In this document: one piece after another, positions 15,960-25,211 of the stretch
How positions within the stretch are numbered: the first letter of the stretch is position 1
Layout of the letters: every line of letters starts with the position of its first letter
Origin: DATNPX01 sp036702975
GTDB taxonomy: Bacteria > Cyanobacteriota > Vampirovibrionia > Obscuribacterales > Obscuribacteraceae
Reading direction: 5' to 3'
Length of the DNA stretch: 38,538 nt
Assembly (NCBI GenBank): GCA_036702975.1
Contig: DATNPX010000041.1
Coordinates: forward strand, 1 to 38,538
Notes under the pieces: generated by a model
The model's input: only the letters and a program-made list of their open reading frames with translations
Database searches by the model: none
What the model was told of the DNA's origin: nothing
Program-made: the position numbers and the translations under genes

Positions 15960-16268
15960 TCAACCAAGCCAGGTTTTATCAGGGTCTACGGTATCCAAAT
16001 TTGTTCGCGTGGACCAAGCCTTTTCGAATTCCGCTTTGGAGGTCTCGACCGCTTCGAACTGTTTGTCTGCGTTTATTTCATCTAAGTTGGGGATTTTGGT
16101 TTCGCTGAGAAAACAGAGTGTTTGTTCTTTCTCTGACGCGTATGCTTTTATTCCAGTTGCGTAGACTTCTATCTTTCGCAATTCCCAGCGTTCGTCGTCT
16201 ATCTCGTGATAAAGGACAATTGGTTCGTCAGGATCTTGATGTAACCAACGGCACTTTAAGTAGTGCAT
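15960..16268 (-). CDS. DUF6881-type small protein
   Basis: The 102-residue protein starts at ATG 16268 (MHYLKCRWLHQDPDEPIVLY), with GGTGG six bases upstream. A longer frame beginning at 16382 would overlap the preceding gene and adds residues unlike a protein. The pattern HYLKxRWLHxDPDEPxxLYxExDDxRWExRKxE, followed by a central EKEQTLCFLSETKIPNLDEI and a final EFEKAW, matches what I recall of the DUF6881 family: compact cytosolic proteins of unknown function, sometimes linked to toxin-immunity loci. It lies 31 bases downstream of the spermidine-synthase-like gene on the same strand and may be cotranscribed. Confidence 0.75.
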   Translation of the reverse strand: MHYLKCRWLHQDPDEPIVLYHEIDDERWELRKIEVYATGIKAYASEKEQTLCFLSETKIPNLDEINADKQFEAVETSKAEFEKAWSTRTNLDTVDPDKTWLG

Positions 16269-16299
16269 ATTATCCACCAATTGGTTCGGGACGGTCGAA

Positions 16300-18477
16300 T
16301 TAAGCGGGACTCTCAGTTGCGGTCGTGTTGTCGCCGTGCTCAGCTTGCGAAGCGCTATTCTGGCGAGCGAAGAAGTATGCACAAGCGTAAAGCAGTATGG
16401 CGATCACGTTCATGAAGTTTACTCCGAACGTCATCGATGAATACTCGAGTGCGCCACCGACAAGCGTGCCCAGAAGATTCATGCCCAGTGCTTTTCCGGG
16501 ATCGTTGACGCCGCCAAAAACAATAGCGAAGATCATCGCGGCAAAGAGCAACGGGGTGCTCAACATAAGCGATCCAATTGCTGCTGCTGTAGTTGCGTCG
16601 AGCGAATTCAAAGCTGACAATGGCACCACATAAGTGAGTACCAACGATAGAAAAAGAAGAGTAAACAATGGACCTAGTTTCTTGAAGCCAAACTTTAGCT
16701 GGATCAAAGTGGCTGCCAAGATCATGATAAGAACCGCCGTAATGACAGCTGAATTGACTAACCAAGTTGTTCCCAACAGTAGCCCCATCTGAGTGACGCT
16801 CTTTGTCTCGATGAGCATAAATGCTGCACCGAGAAAGAACATCGTCAATCCTGTGCGGTTGGTTGCGAATTTGCCGAAGCACCGCCCGACTAATTTGTAA
16901 CCAAGAAACAGGGTGAACAAAATGCCGATGCCGTAAGTCCAGCTGAATCCACGATCTCGCAGGAAGAGATATGGCCAATCGTCTGTAGTCGGCTCAACTG
17001 TTGTCCATTCTTCCGGGATGAAATTCCACTGTTTTGCGGCATCTGGAATCGAAAATAATTTCAATCCGGAGCGTTCGACGTGATTCTTGTCTAAACCAGG
17101 GCCGGCAAGCAATGTTGGTCCGTTGCCCATTGGCGAGAAAATACCAGTCGGTGTTAGACCGGTTCCTCGCTCAAATGATCGATAGACTCTCGCCAGCTGC
17201 CACCAGTTCAAGTAATAAAAAGTACAAGATACGACTCCATCTGGTTTCAAAAGTTTCATCGCATCCTGGAAAGCGTCTTTTGTATAGACATAATTGTCTA
17301 GTCGCAATGATGACATCGAGCTAAAAGCGCTGTGACTATCAAGATAGGCAAATACAATAAGATCGTATTTCTTTTGTGAACGTCTGAGAAAAGCGCGTGC
17401 ATCATTGACGATCAAGTGCACGTTGGAATTACTGTACGGCTTTTCAGGATGCAGTTCGCGCCCTAGTTTCGCGATCGTCGGATCAATTTCTATGGCGTCA
17501 ATATCGGTTGCGCCATGTCTCAATGCTGCAGCCACATCGTTGCCTGTGCCAGCCGCCAGGATTAATATCGAACGTGGCTTGTCGCCCAGTGCAATGTATG
17601 GAGCATCATAATAATCTGCAGTTTGCTTTCGTTGTTCGGATGAGATATTTTCGATTACTTTCGGGTTGTTGTTGTACGCACCTTCAATAGCGTCGTAGTT
17701 GACGTTGATGTTGTAGCCGTAGTGAAAGTCAGGACGCCCTGCATCGGCGGGAAAAACCATTTCCTTCACGCTGATTCTGTAGTAAGGAGACCACATTACC
17801 TTGGCGTCGAGCGTAAAGAATGCCACTGCCAAGCTCGCTGCCAGGCAGACCACCTGGGCAGGTTTGCGGAAATAGAAGATGCATGTGGCGACGCCTATGG
17901 CCAACCAAACCGGTGGTGGCCACGAAAGAAAGGATACAGTCGAGAAAAGCAATATGCCAAGCAAGCTGGCGGCAACGTTGACACTGTAAGCGACAAGTGG
18001 TGGAAAGCTGTCAAACAAGCGACCAATACGTTGACCAATGGACGCGAACGTTCCGACAATCAAATAGAACACGCAGATAAGAACGCCCAAGCCTGGTAAG
18101 AATAGAGCGAATTTGTTTTGCAACGTATCGGAAGACGGTCCTAAGTTCAATTCTGCTGCGTTGCCGATAATGTAGTTTTCAATTGGATTGATAAAGCTGA
18201 CATGCACCAAATGCAACGGATTCGCGAAGCAGATCAACACAGTTAGTACAAGCAAACCGATCGGGAACCATTTGGTCAAATCACGCTTTGAATTTGCCAG
18301 AGCCATGCCCAGTCCCAAGCCGAAAAGACAGGCCATGAGTGGAACGTTTTTGAAGTAGGCAAAGATGCGTATTTCTGACGAAAGCCAGCGGATGATCACA
18401 AGCTCAAAATAGAGCGATATCAAGCTGATTACGAAGAGCTCCACCAGAGCTCCTTTATCGACTTTTTTTAATTCCAT
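16300..18477 (-). CDS. Membrane-embedded spermidine-synthase-like protein
   Basis: The ~725-residue protein has seven or so N-terminal membrane helices (residues ~10-225), a cytosolic Rossmann domain of the spermidine synthase/SAM-methyltransferase type at about 285-470, and further membrane helices to the C-terminus. The nucleotide-binding strand and loop read ILILAAGTGNDVAAALRHG, followed by the acidic IDAIEIDP and then NDARAFLRRSQKKYDLIV, typical of the SpeE fold. Such fused proteins are widespread and mostly uncharacterised; true spermidine synthesis is not assured. The start may be ATG 18477 or GTG 18486 (three codons upstream); both share the GGAAAGG upstream. The short protein encoded just downstream may be in the same transcript. 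Confidence 0.85.
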   Translation of the reverse strand: MELKKVDKGALVELFVISLISLYFELVIIRWLSSEIRIFAYFKNVPLMACLFGLGLGMALANSKRDLTKWFPIGLLVLTVLICFANPLHLVHVSFINPIENYIIGNAAELNLGPSSDTLQNKFALFLPGLGVLICVFYLIVGTFASIGQRIGRLFDSFPPLVAYSVNVAASLLGILLFSTVSFLSWPPPVWLAIGVATCIFYFRKPAQVVCLAASLAVAFFTLDAKVMWSPYYRISVKEMVFPADAGRPDFHYGYNINVNYDAIEGAYNNNPKVIENISSEQRKQTADYYDAPYIALGDKPRSILILAAGTGNDVAAALRHGATDIDAIEIDPTIAKLGRELHPEKPYSNSNVHLIVNDARAFLRRSQKKYDLIVFAYLDSHSAFSSMSSLRLDNYVYTKDAFQDAMKLLKPDGVVSCTFYYLNWWQLARVYRSFERGTGLTPTGIFSPMGNGPTLLAGPGLDKNHVERSGLKLFSIPDAAKQWNFIPEEWTTVEPTTDDWPYLFLRDRGFSWTYGIGILFTLFLGYKLVGRCFGKFATNRTGLTMFFLGAAFMLIETKSVTQMGLLLGTTWLVNSAVITAVLIMILAATLIQLKFGFKKLGPLFTLLFLSLVLTYVVPLSALNSLDATTAAAIGSLMLSTPLLFAAMIFAIVFGGVNDPGKALGMNLLGTLVGGALEYSSMTFGVNFMNVIAILLYACAYFFARQNSASQAEHGDNTTATESPA

Positions 18478-18814
18478 TTTTTCCACGCACCTTTCCGCGG
18501 TTCGGTTGCTTGATCTAGTTTAGCGGATTCTCAGTCAGTCGCAAACGTGGTATCGAAGGTGTTCCGGGTTTCCAGTTCAGGTGTTCTCCCTTGTTCAGAC
18601 TGGGCGCTTCTTGCAATACGCTTGCTTCTGGCTGGGAGTGTACGGCGCTGCTGTGGCTGGCAGCGTGCTATTCTGCGACTGTAGAAGCTTGTATCCAGTC
18701 ACAGCGCTGCCACAAAGTTGCCATACGTCTGACACTGTCTGGTCCGTATATTCCTTTTGCTGATTCTTTGCTTGTTCGCCGTTACTAATATCCGGAAGCG
18801 GTTCTTACTAGAAT
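18478..18814. other. Divergent intergenic region
   Basis: The 337 bases between the spermidine-synthase-like gene and the clostripain-like gene hold no gene I can support. Overlapping small plus-strand frames near 18581-18788 are cysteine-rich with no coding character. A short CGCTGC/GCAGCG inverted repeat lies near 18640-18665. Both promoters must be here, but none is clear. Confidence 0.45.
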
Positions 18815-20515
18815 ATGAATACTGATAAATTCGCGCATTCCGACACGCATACATTGGCCGCGCCTCAAGAAGGAGCTTCGACTGCCAGCCATGGCATTGC
18901 GAATGCACTTTACCTAGATGCATATGCGGCGCCGCCCCCGTCTGGTGTGACAAGACAAGGCCCGACCGCAGAAAAGGCGGACTGGACTCTTGCAGTTGAT
19001 CTGACCGCGAGTCTAGGCGCTGCCGGTATGGAAAATCAATTTCATCGTCTTCAGTCGATTGCTAAGGAATCTAAGGGCGTGCCAGTAGATCTGATCATTC
19101 AGATTCCAGAGCCGATTGTTTCGACAGGCGGTAAAACAGCTGATCCAGGAATGCCCCGCAAAATAGATCGTTATCTGATTCATGATGGTGCATTGTCAAA
19201 GCTAGGTAATGCAGAAACGTCGAAGGGCTTTGCAGGCGATGTTACCGATTTATTGCATGCAGCAGATGCGAAGGCTCCCTCTAACCACCTTGGATTAATT
19301 ATACAATCGCACGGCGGAGGACCTTACGGTGTTAGTGGCGATACTGGCTGGTTGGATTTGCCTCAGCTTGCTCATTCAATAAATGACGGACTGCAAGGCG
19401 GGTCACACAACAAGCTTGATGTTATTGATTTCGATTCATGCATGATGGGTCACCTCAAGGTTGCAGAGACGATGGCTCCTCTGGCATCGCATATGGTGGC
19501 GTCGAGTTCGGCTGAAAATGCAGAACTACACGGTCGGTATGACGGTCAAAACCTGCAAGCAGCGGTTCGAACTTTGTTTCACAGCCCTAATATGAGTGGC
19601 GGCGAGTTTTCGCGAAGCCTTATCGCACAGGCTGATCTTGGTGAAAATGATGCTTATGTGAAAGAGCACAAACAACGTGAATCTGGCACACCCATTCTTG
19701 CCCACTTTGATCTAACCAACCTGCCTGTCTATAACGATCGGCTCAACGATCTCGGCCGGGCATTGTCCGATGCGCAGAAGGATCCGCAAAAAAGAGAAGC
19801 AATAGGTGATGCCATTGAAGACACAAGAAAACCCTGGCTTATTGAAACGGAAGGAGGACTGGGGTTGGCATCTGAATATACGGATATGAGATCGTTCACG
19901 GCAAACCTGCAGCATTCATTGGACAGTGGCGAACTCAACGATCCAGCAATTCAATCCGCGGTTAAAAATCTCGTCGAAGCCCAGAGCCACTTAATACCTC
20001 AATCTCACACCGATGTAAACTTACAATTTGACCCAAGCGGCCAAATGTCAGCATTTCTTCCTGATAAAGAGGCGTTCGAGCCAAGACTCGCTTATCGGTT
20101 TGATGGCATGGGTGATATGCGCGGACTGCTTGGGCTAGGGACTGACGGCTTTGAGGCTGCCGACGAGTTATCGCCGTCGCGAAACGTTCTACGAATTGTG
20201 CTACAGCCAAAAGATCTTCCGACGGCCCAAGGTTTGCGTGCGGACATTGACACAATGGCTATGTTCTTGGGTTCTGAACATTCTGCGGAAATTGCCGAAT
20301 TGCGAAAAGAGGTTGATAAGTTGGCATCTGCTCGACGAGGACGTTCATTTGACAGGGCTGTGGCCGAACTCCGCATTACCGTCGATAACCTCAATGAGTC
20401 AGACTTCGGGCACGATCTGGAGAATAAAGCGAGTGTTGAAGCTCGCGACAATGCTTATAAAATCCAGAATCTTCAGTTGCCTGATTGGCAGTCTTTTATC
20501 GATAACTTGCGATGA
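18815..20515 (+). CDS. Clostripain-like cysteine protease (peptidase C11 type)
   Basis: The 566-residue protein resembles the C11/clostripain group of caspase-fold cysteine peptidases, which cut after basic residues in characterised members. The catalytic His166 lies in LGLIIQSHGGGPYG and Cys209 in LDVIDFDSCMMGHLKVAETM, each at the end of a hydrophobic strand as in caspase folds. WTLAVDLTASLG at about 50 forms the first strand. Residues after ~300 are helical and charged with no recognised domain. No signal peptide is visible; the N-terminus is polar, with a short APPPSG stretch. The start has only a weak ribosome site. The LysM-headed protein gene follows 327 bases downstream on the same strand, so a functional link is possible but unproven. 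Confidence 0.8.
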   Translation: MNTDKFAHSDTHTLAAPQEGASTASHGIANALYLDAYAAPPPSGVTRQGPTAEKADWTLAVDLTASLGAAGMENQFHRLQSIAKESKGVPVDLIIQIPEPIVSTGGKTADPGMPRKIDRYLIHDGALSKLGNAETSKGFAGDVTDLLHAADAKAPSNHLGLIIQSHGGGPYGVSGDTGWLDLPQLAHSINDGLQGGSHNKLDVIDFDSCMMGHLKVAETMAPLASHMVASSSAENAELHGRYDGQNLQAAVRTLFHSPNMSGGEFSRSLIAQADLGENDAYVKEHKQRESGTPILAHFDLTNLPVYNDRLNDLGRALSDAQKDPQKREAIGDAIEDTRKPWLIETEGGLGLASEYTDMRSFTANLQHSLDSGELNDPAIQSAVKNLVEAQSHLIPQSHTDVNLQFDPSGQMSAFLPDKEAFEPRLAYRFDGMGDMRGLLGLGTDGFEAADELSPSRNVLRIVLQPKDLPTAQGLRADIDTMAMFLGSEHSAEIAELRKEVDKLASARRGRSFDRAVAELRITVDNLNESDFGHDLENKASVEARDNAYKIQNLQLPDWQSFIDNLR

Positions 20516-20842
20516 CTTCTATTTCGCCAACGATGTTGCTGTTGAACTCATCGAGGCGCTCTGCGGGAGTCCAGTATTCTTGGTGAACGAAGGCTATACG
20601 AATAGGATAGTCACTTTTTCAGTCATCGGAAGTTATTAAAGCACAAAAAAGCGGCATTCGGACATATGTTGCACTGTCGTATATTTGTGACAGGCTCGTG
20701 GCATCAGTGTAAATTGTTCTGCGTGATGTCCAAAAGCAGATCGTTTTCGTCTACAAGTCTTTGCCGGGGCGGGAAGAGTTCGAGGAAGAAGTGCAGGGGT
20801 AAACCGTGCACGTTTTAATTTGCCCGTGGAGTATTGAATAAT
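20516..20842. other. Intergenic region upstream of the second LysM gene
   Basis: This 327-base stretch contains no supported gene. The frame crossing it from within the protease gene (20151-20639) is a shadow. A GTGGAG at 20826-20831 is the ribosome site for the downstream gene and argues for its ATG at 20843 rather than the TTG at 20834. A short palindrome CGTGCACG flanked by A and T runs lies near 20805-20816. Confidence 0.45.
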
Positions 20843-23800
20843 ATGTCCGACAATCGTATTGGTGATAGAGCACAACCGAGTGGCTCAGATATCTACAAAG
20901 TGCAAGGCGGTGATTCGTTGTGGAAAATCGCCAGGCATTTACTGGAACGCGATCACGCGCACGTGACGAATGCAGCCATATTGGAATGTGTGCGCAAACT
21001 TGCGGAAGAAAATCATCTTCGAAATGCTGACAGAATTGTGGCGCAGGCTAAATTGCGGGTCTCGTCTGTGCATGAGGTGGCTTCTTCGACCGCGCATCTG
21101 CCCAGAGTTCACATCTTAGGCGGTAATGTTGCTCCATCTGACGGGAGTCACGTAAAGCCGAATCCTACTGATATTCCGCAACCCGCCAGCGAGCCGAGAA
21201 CGGCACCAGCTCCTGCCATAGCCGACAAACCGGCCGTGGTTCCTACGTCGCCGGAAAAAAGTGCTCCTACCTCCGAGCGCCATGAGCGACCTTCCGTTCC
21301 GACTAGCACCACCGAGCGGCCGGCCACGGCAAACAATGACGCCACGGTTCCGCAAGTATTGGCCAACTTAGATCGCGCTGTTCAAGCCAACAAAGCGAGT
21401 CGGCAAGCGATTGAATCCAAACTTTGGGGTAATTCCACAGAAAATGTAGACAAATATGTGAACGCCAAGACCGGTTTGTTGAACGTGGTTTCTGGCTTGG
21501 GTAGCTACACGCCGGCTCAGCAAGCGGAGTTTAACGAGAGGTTTTTTGGCTCCAATCTCTCAATTGCGGACAAACAAAAGTTTGTCGACAGCTTTGCTGC
21601 TCAGGACAGCACGTTGCATGACGCAGCTACGGCTCTTTTGCGGAGTACCGGCGAAAAATTACCATTGGTGGCACAATGGCACGATCAAGAATCCGCCTCG
21701 TTGGAGGCGGCCCTTGGCTATTATAAAGCGACTGTTGATGCCGATATTAAGGGTGATGACGTCTCTGCTCGGCAATATTGGTCGCAGGTGCAGGCGAAAT
21801 ATCCTGTAGAGGCAAAATTTCTTTCTGCGGCAATGCAAGTTCCGCAAACTGTGCGGATTGACGCAAAAATGACCGGCGATTATTTATCGCTCTACACTAT
21901 GGCTGCCGCTGCTCAGAAAGGTGGCGATATAAAGGGTGCTGAGAGTCTGTTTCGCGACTCTGTCGCTGCCGCCGATTCAGGTTATGCACAACACAAAGAC
22001 GAAGCCGCAGCGAAATTGAAAGAGATCATAGATCAGCTTAAGAGCAGTGCATTGTCTGGCGATGAGAAACTAAAATTGGCAAACCAGGGGTTTTTGTACA
22101 GCAAAATATTATCTGGTCCGGTCGAAGCAAGGCTGTATGCCGGCCAGCAACTTGCCGACATTCAGCCCTTAGATTCCGACAAGAAAAACAAAGACTATTT
22201 CAAACTTGGTCAAGGTGGTGTGGCCTATCAGGCCGAGATAGCTGGCTGGCTGCAAGATGCAAGCACGAAGAGTAAAGATCTTGACACCGCTTCCATGAGA
22301 GCAGTTGCTCAAGCGTTGGCCAACGCAGTGAGCTCCAATGTCGAATTGAACAGACCTGAAAATGTCGGCGACAAAAAGATTGCAGAGCAAATGCGAGCCC
22401 AACTTATGGGCGTTGCCGAGCTGCCTATTCGAACGGAAAAGTATCTTGGTGAATTTTTGATCGCGCAGCATAAGGGCACGGACGCCGTAGCGGCAATAAG
22501 GGAAGCAGGAACCAGGGAAGCACAAGCGAACGGTTGGAAGCTAAAAGATATAGCGGCCAATGATGCGGAATTGGCGCAAATGATGACCCAAGCTCAAGCC
22601 TGGGATACTAACGCCATTCTTTCAGAGATGCACCGAAGAGACAGTAGCTGGAAGTCTGCCGTGCAGGCCTTCGGCGGATTGGCAGCTTTCCTGGTAGCCG
22701 CAAGACTGGCTAAAGGTGCTGCTCCGGAATTGATCGAACAGTTCGCGCCGTCCCTCGCTGAAAGTGGTGCTCTTGCCGGTGTCGGCAAAGGCGTCGTGAA
22801 GTATGCACCAGCGATTATGGGAACGGCTGCCGCATCAGGGTTGTCCGTTGGAATAGACAGAACATCAGCCATTCATGAGGGAATCCTGCCGTCAGTTGCG
22901 AAGGGGTTATCTCTTGTTGCTCTCATGGAAGGAGGCAAACAGTTTGCGCGAGTTGGTTCGAATGGTTTAGCTCCAGGTTATGCAGAATCTATGTTCGGCG
23001 CTGCCGCGCGCTCGGATTTGACCGAAAGCCGTGTGCTTGGACGTTTAGTGACTCAAATCGGCGGACAACCGCTAGCAGAATCTGAAATGACATCGGGCCA
23101 GTTATTTCAGAGAATTAGCTCTACTACTGCCGCTCGAAAGGAATCACTTAGTGCATTAGGGGCGCTTAGGTCTCTGCCTGAAACTACGCGACTATTTGAG
23201 AACGGTATTCTCAATCCGCGCGTCGCCGATGCTTTTGTCGGAACCAAACAGGTAGAGCTAGCCGGACTCCTGCGACAGGGTCTGGAGTCTACCGGTGCTG
23301 CTAGTCCTGGTCGTGTGATTGTTCCAACTTTGTCAGAGTTGCGAGGTGCTCTCAGAGGAACAGCCATTGACGTGGAAAATGCTGATATCAAAGCGCTCAA
23401 TCGCCAAATTGGCCTGCGCACTTTTGTCTCAAACAAACTCGCTGGTAGTGCCAGTCTTAATACGGAGAAGAATGTGCTTGTTCGTCTAGCCAGGGAGGTG
23501 AGCGGAGACGAGCAAAATCTGACTAAGAGTCAATTGCTGGCTTATGCCGAGGCCCGCAAAATTCCAGCCTCTTGGTTGAAAGGGTTGGATAATGTTGCCG
23601 GTGAGGGTGATCCACTCATCATAAAGAATGGTGCGTGGAATCCTGATCTGCTTCTGAAAAATCCCGAGTCAGGCGCGGTGATGCGACTGGCAGAGACGGA
23701 GAATTTCAACGGTGTTCTCAACTTAGACAATATGCGTAGCAGCGAATTGTATGCAAAGGTTGCGCGCACCGGTGCTAGCCAAGACCGGATTTTGGCTCGC

Positions 23801-25204
23801 CTGGCGCAGCGTATCAACCAAGACATTCCGCTCGATTCAAGTCGTGGGCTAACCAAGAAAGAGCTTTTAGATGGTATGACAGGACGTATCGATTCCTCAA
23901 CCGGGCGTGAGATGACAGCCGAGGACGTTCTTAGAAGATATCCTAAATTAAGCGAACTCAGAGATACAGACCTGGTAGTGCGAAATGGAAAGTTGCAAAA
24001 GTCTCTAGTCAGCAGAGAGATTCCCGATACTATGACGAAGAGAGATCTGGTCGCCTGGTACAGAACGAATAAAGGTGTAGATCTCAACGATCCTGAGCAA
24101 CTCACGAACACTCCCTGGGCAAAGTCCTCCCTCGCTAAAGCCGCTGATGATGCCACTGTCATTAAAGATGGCAGTTGGAAGATCAAAGTACCGCAATCGG
24201 CGCGAGAAAGTGTTGGGGAGCGTAATGTCAGTTTGAGCCTGAGGTCGCTTGGACTGACACAACATGGTGCCGACTTCGCAATGACGGCTACCAGACCGGA
24301 TATGACAGTTGGGCAATTGGCCGATCTAATGCGCGCAACGCACTTCGATCCGACAAAGATTGAAGGTCTTTCTAGCTTGAATCCAGAGACAGTAATTGTG
24401 AAAAACGGCAACGTGCAACCCGCTTTTCGCCGTTCCTTGGGCCCGGTTGACAGCGTGTACAGGCTCGTTGCCGGCTACAAAGGCGCAGATCTGAAAATTG
24501 GAGAAAGTCAGCTGGCGGTGATGTCCGGTGATGCAAATCCAACTCTTGCGTCATCACTTTGGTCTCGGATTGACGGTCAACCGTTGTCGAAAGCAATGAT
24601 TGCCACTGACCGGTTTGTAGGTAGAGTAGCCGGCTATCCTGTCAACTTTTTCAAAAATGCTTACACGACCAGGCTTGGCCTGAGCGCTTTCGATCCGGCA
24701 TTGCACCCGGCAGCTGGCAGTTTTAGAGTTACTGGTGCAGGTATTGGTTTGCGAGATGCTGTGGGCGGCACATTGGGAACGCTTGGCGCTTACACAGGAT
24801 ATGAAGGTCTGATGTCGGTCGGTGGTGGTCACGACGATTGGACTGGCAAGGATACCTCATCATGGGAAGAGTTTCAGAGAAGAATGAACTTGAACAACGG
24901 AACCAACGGGCTGTACAGCAACCTCTGGCTTTTCATGGCACCGAAGCTGTTTACTGAAGAGGCAGGACCAGTCAAGACTTTCCTCAAGCGATCGTTTTTT
25001 GGAACTGGTCTCGGTGAGCCATATTTCGGGTTAAAAGATGGATTGCTGAATCTCGGTCCTTATGGTGTGCAGCAGGTGCAAGAGAGAATTCCGGAAGTGA
25101 GGGCAGCAAATACAAGACCGTTGGCTGACAATCCTTCGATACTGTCTAATCAAAATGCTGTTGCTCCAGGAGTCGTTGACCAGAATCAACTGGATCCCCA
25201 GTGA
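20843..25204 (+). CDS. Second LysM-headed large protein with TPR-like and novel repeats
   Basis: The ATG at 20843 gives about 1453 residues and has GTGGAG 11 bases upstream. Order: LysM-like domain at ~17-75 (YKVQGGDSLWKIAR); proline/threonine/alanine-rich linker at ~90-170; helical region to ~580 including TPR-like pairs (about 285-400, SLYTMAAAAQKGGDIKGAESLFRDSVAAADSG); hydrophobic Ala/Gly-rich helices at ~605-700 (FGGLAAFLVAARLAKG, GLSLVALMEGGKQF); then degenerate repeats between ~729 and 1198, each pairing an LT/MTxxQL helix start with a strand such as VIVKNGNVQP or LIIKNGAWNP; and a final glycine-rich membrane-like part. No signal peptide is visible. The N-terminal LysM-plus-linker architecture is the same as in the 3270-residue protein, so the two may share a location or role. 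Function is unknown. It ends 7 bases from the convergent glycoside hydrolase gene. Confidence 0.85.
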   Translation: MSDNRIGDRAQPSGSDIYKVQGGDSLWKIARHLLERDHAHVTNAAILECVRKLAEENHLRNADRIVAQAKLRVSSVHEVASSTAHLPRVHILGGNVAPSDGSHVKPNPTDIPQPASEPRTAPAPAIADKPAVVPTSPEKSAPTSERHERPSVPTSTTERPATANNDATVPQVLANLDRAVQANKASRQAIESKLWGNSTENVDKYVNAKTGLLNVVSGLGSYTPAQQAEFNERFFGSNLSIADKQKFVDSFAAQDSTLHDAATALLRSTGEKLPLVAQWHDQESASLEAALGYYKATVDADIKGDDVSARQYWSQVQAKYPVEAKFLSAAMQVPQTVRIDAKMTGDYLSLYTMAAAAQKGGDIKGAESLFRDSVAAADSGYAQHKDEAAAKLKEIIDQLKSSALSGDEKLKLANQGFLYSKILSGPVEARLYAGQQLADIQPLDSDKKNKDYFKLGQGGVAYQAEIAGWLQDASTKSKDLDTASMRAVAQALANAVSSNVELNRPENVGDKKIAEQMRAQLMGVAELPIRTEKYLGEFLIAQHKGTDAVAAIREAGTREAQANGWKLKDIAANDAELAQMMTQAQAWDTNAILSEMHRRDSSWKSAVQAFGGLAAFLVAARLAKGAAPELIEQFAPSLAESGALAGVGKGVVKYAPAIMGTAAASGLSVGIDRTSAIHEGILPSVAKGLSLVALMEGGKQFARVGSNGLAPGYAESMFGAAARSDLTESRVLGRLVTQIGGQPLAESEMTSGQLFQRISSTTAARKESLSALGALRSLPETTRLFENGILNPRVADAFVGTKQVELAGLLRQGLESTGAASPGRVIVPTLSELRGALRGTAIDVENADIKALNRQIGLRTFVSNKLAGSASLNTEKNVLVRLAREVSGDEQNLTKSQLLAYAEARKIPASWLKGLDNVAGEGDPLIIKNGAWNPDLLLKNPESGAVMRLAETENFNGVLNLDNMRSSELYAKVARTGASQDRILARLAQRINQDIPLDSSRGLTKKELLDGMTGRIDSSTGREMTAEDVLRRYPKLSELRDTDLVVRNGKLQKSLVSREIPDTMTKRDLVAWYRTNKGVDLNDPEQLTNTPWAKSSLAKAADDATVIKDGSWKIKVPQSARESVGERNVSLSLRSLGLTQHGADFAMTATRPDMTVGQLADLMRATHFDPTKIEGLSSLNPETVIVKNGNVQPAFRRSLGPVDSVYRLVAGYKGADLKIGESQLAVMSGDANPTLASSLWSRIDGQPLSKAMIATDRFVGRVAGYPVNFFKNAYTTRLGLSAFDPALHPAAGSFRVTGAGIGLRDAVGGTLGTLGAYTGYEGLMSVGGGHDDWTGKDTSSWEEFQRRMNLNNGTNGLYSNLWLFMAPKLFTEEAGPVKTFLKRSFFGTGLGEPYFGLKDGLLNLGPYGVQQVQERIPEVRAANTRPLADNPSILSNQNAVAPGVVDQNQLDPQ

Positions 25205-25211
25205 CAATGTT

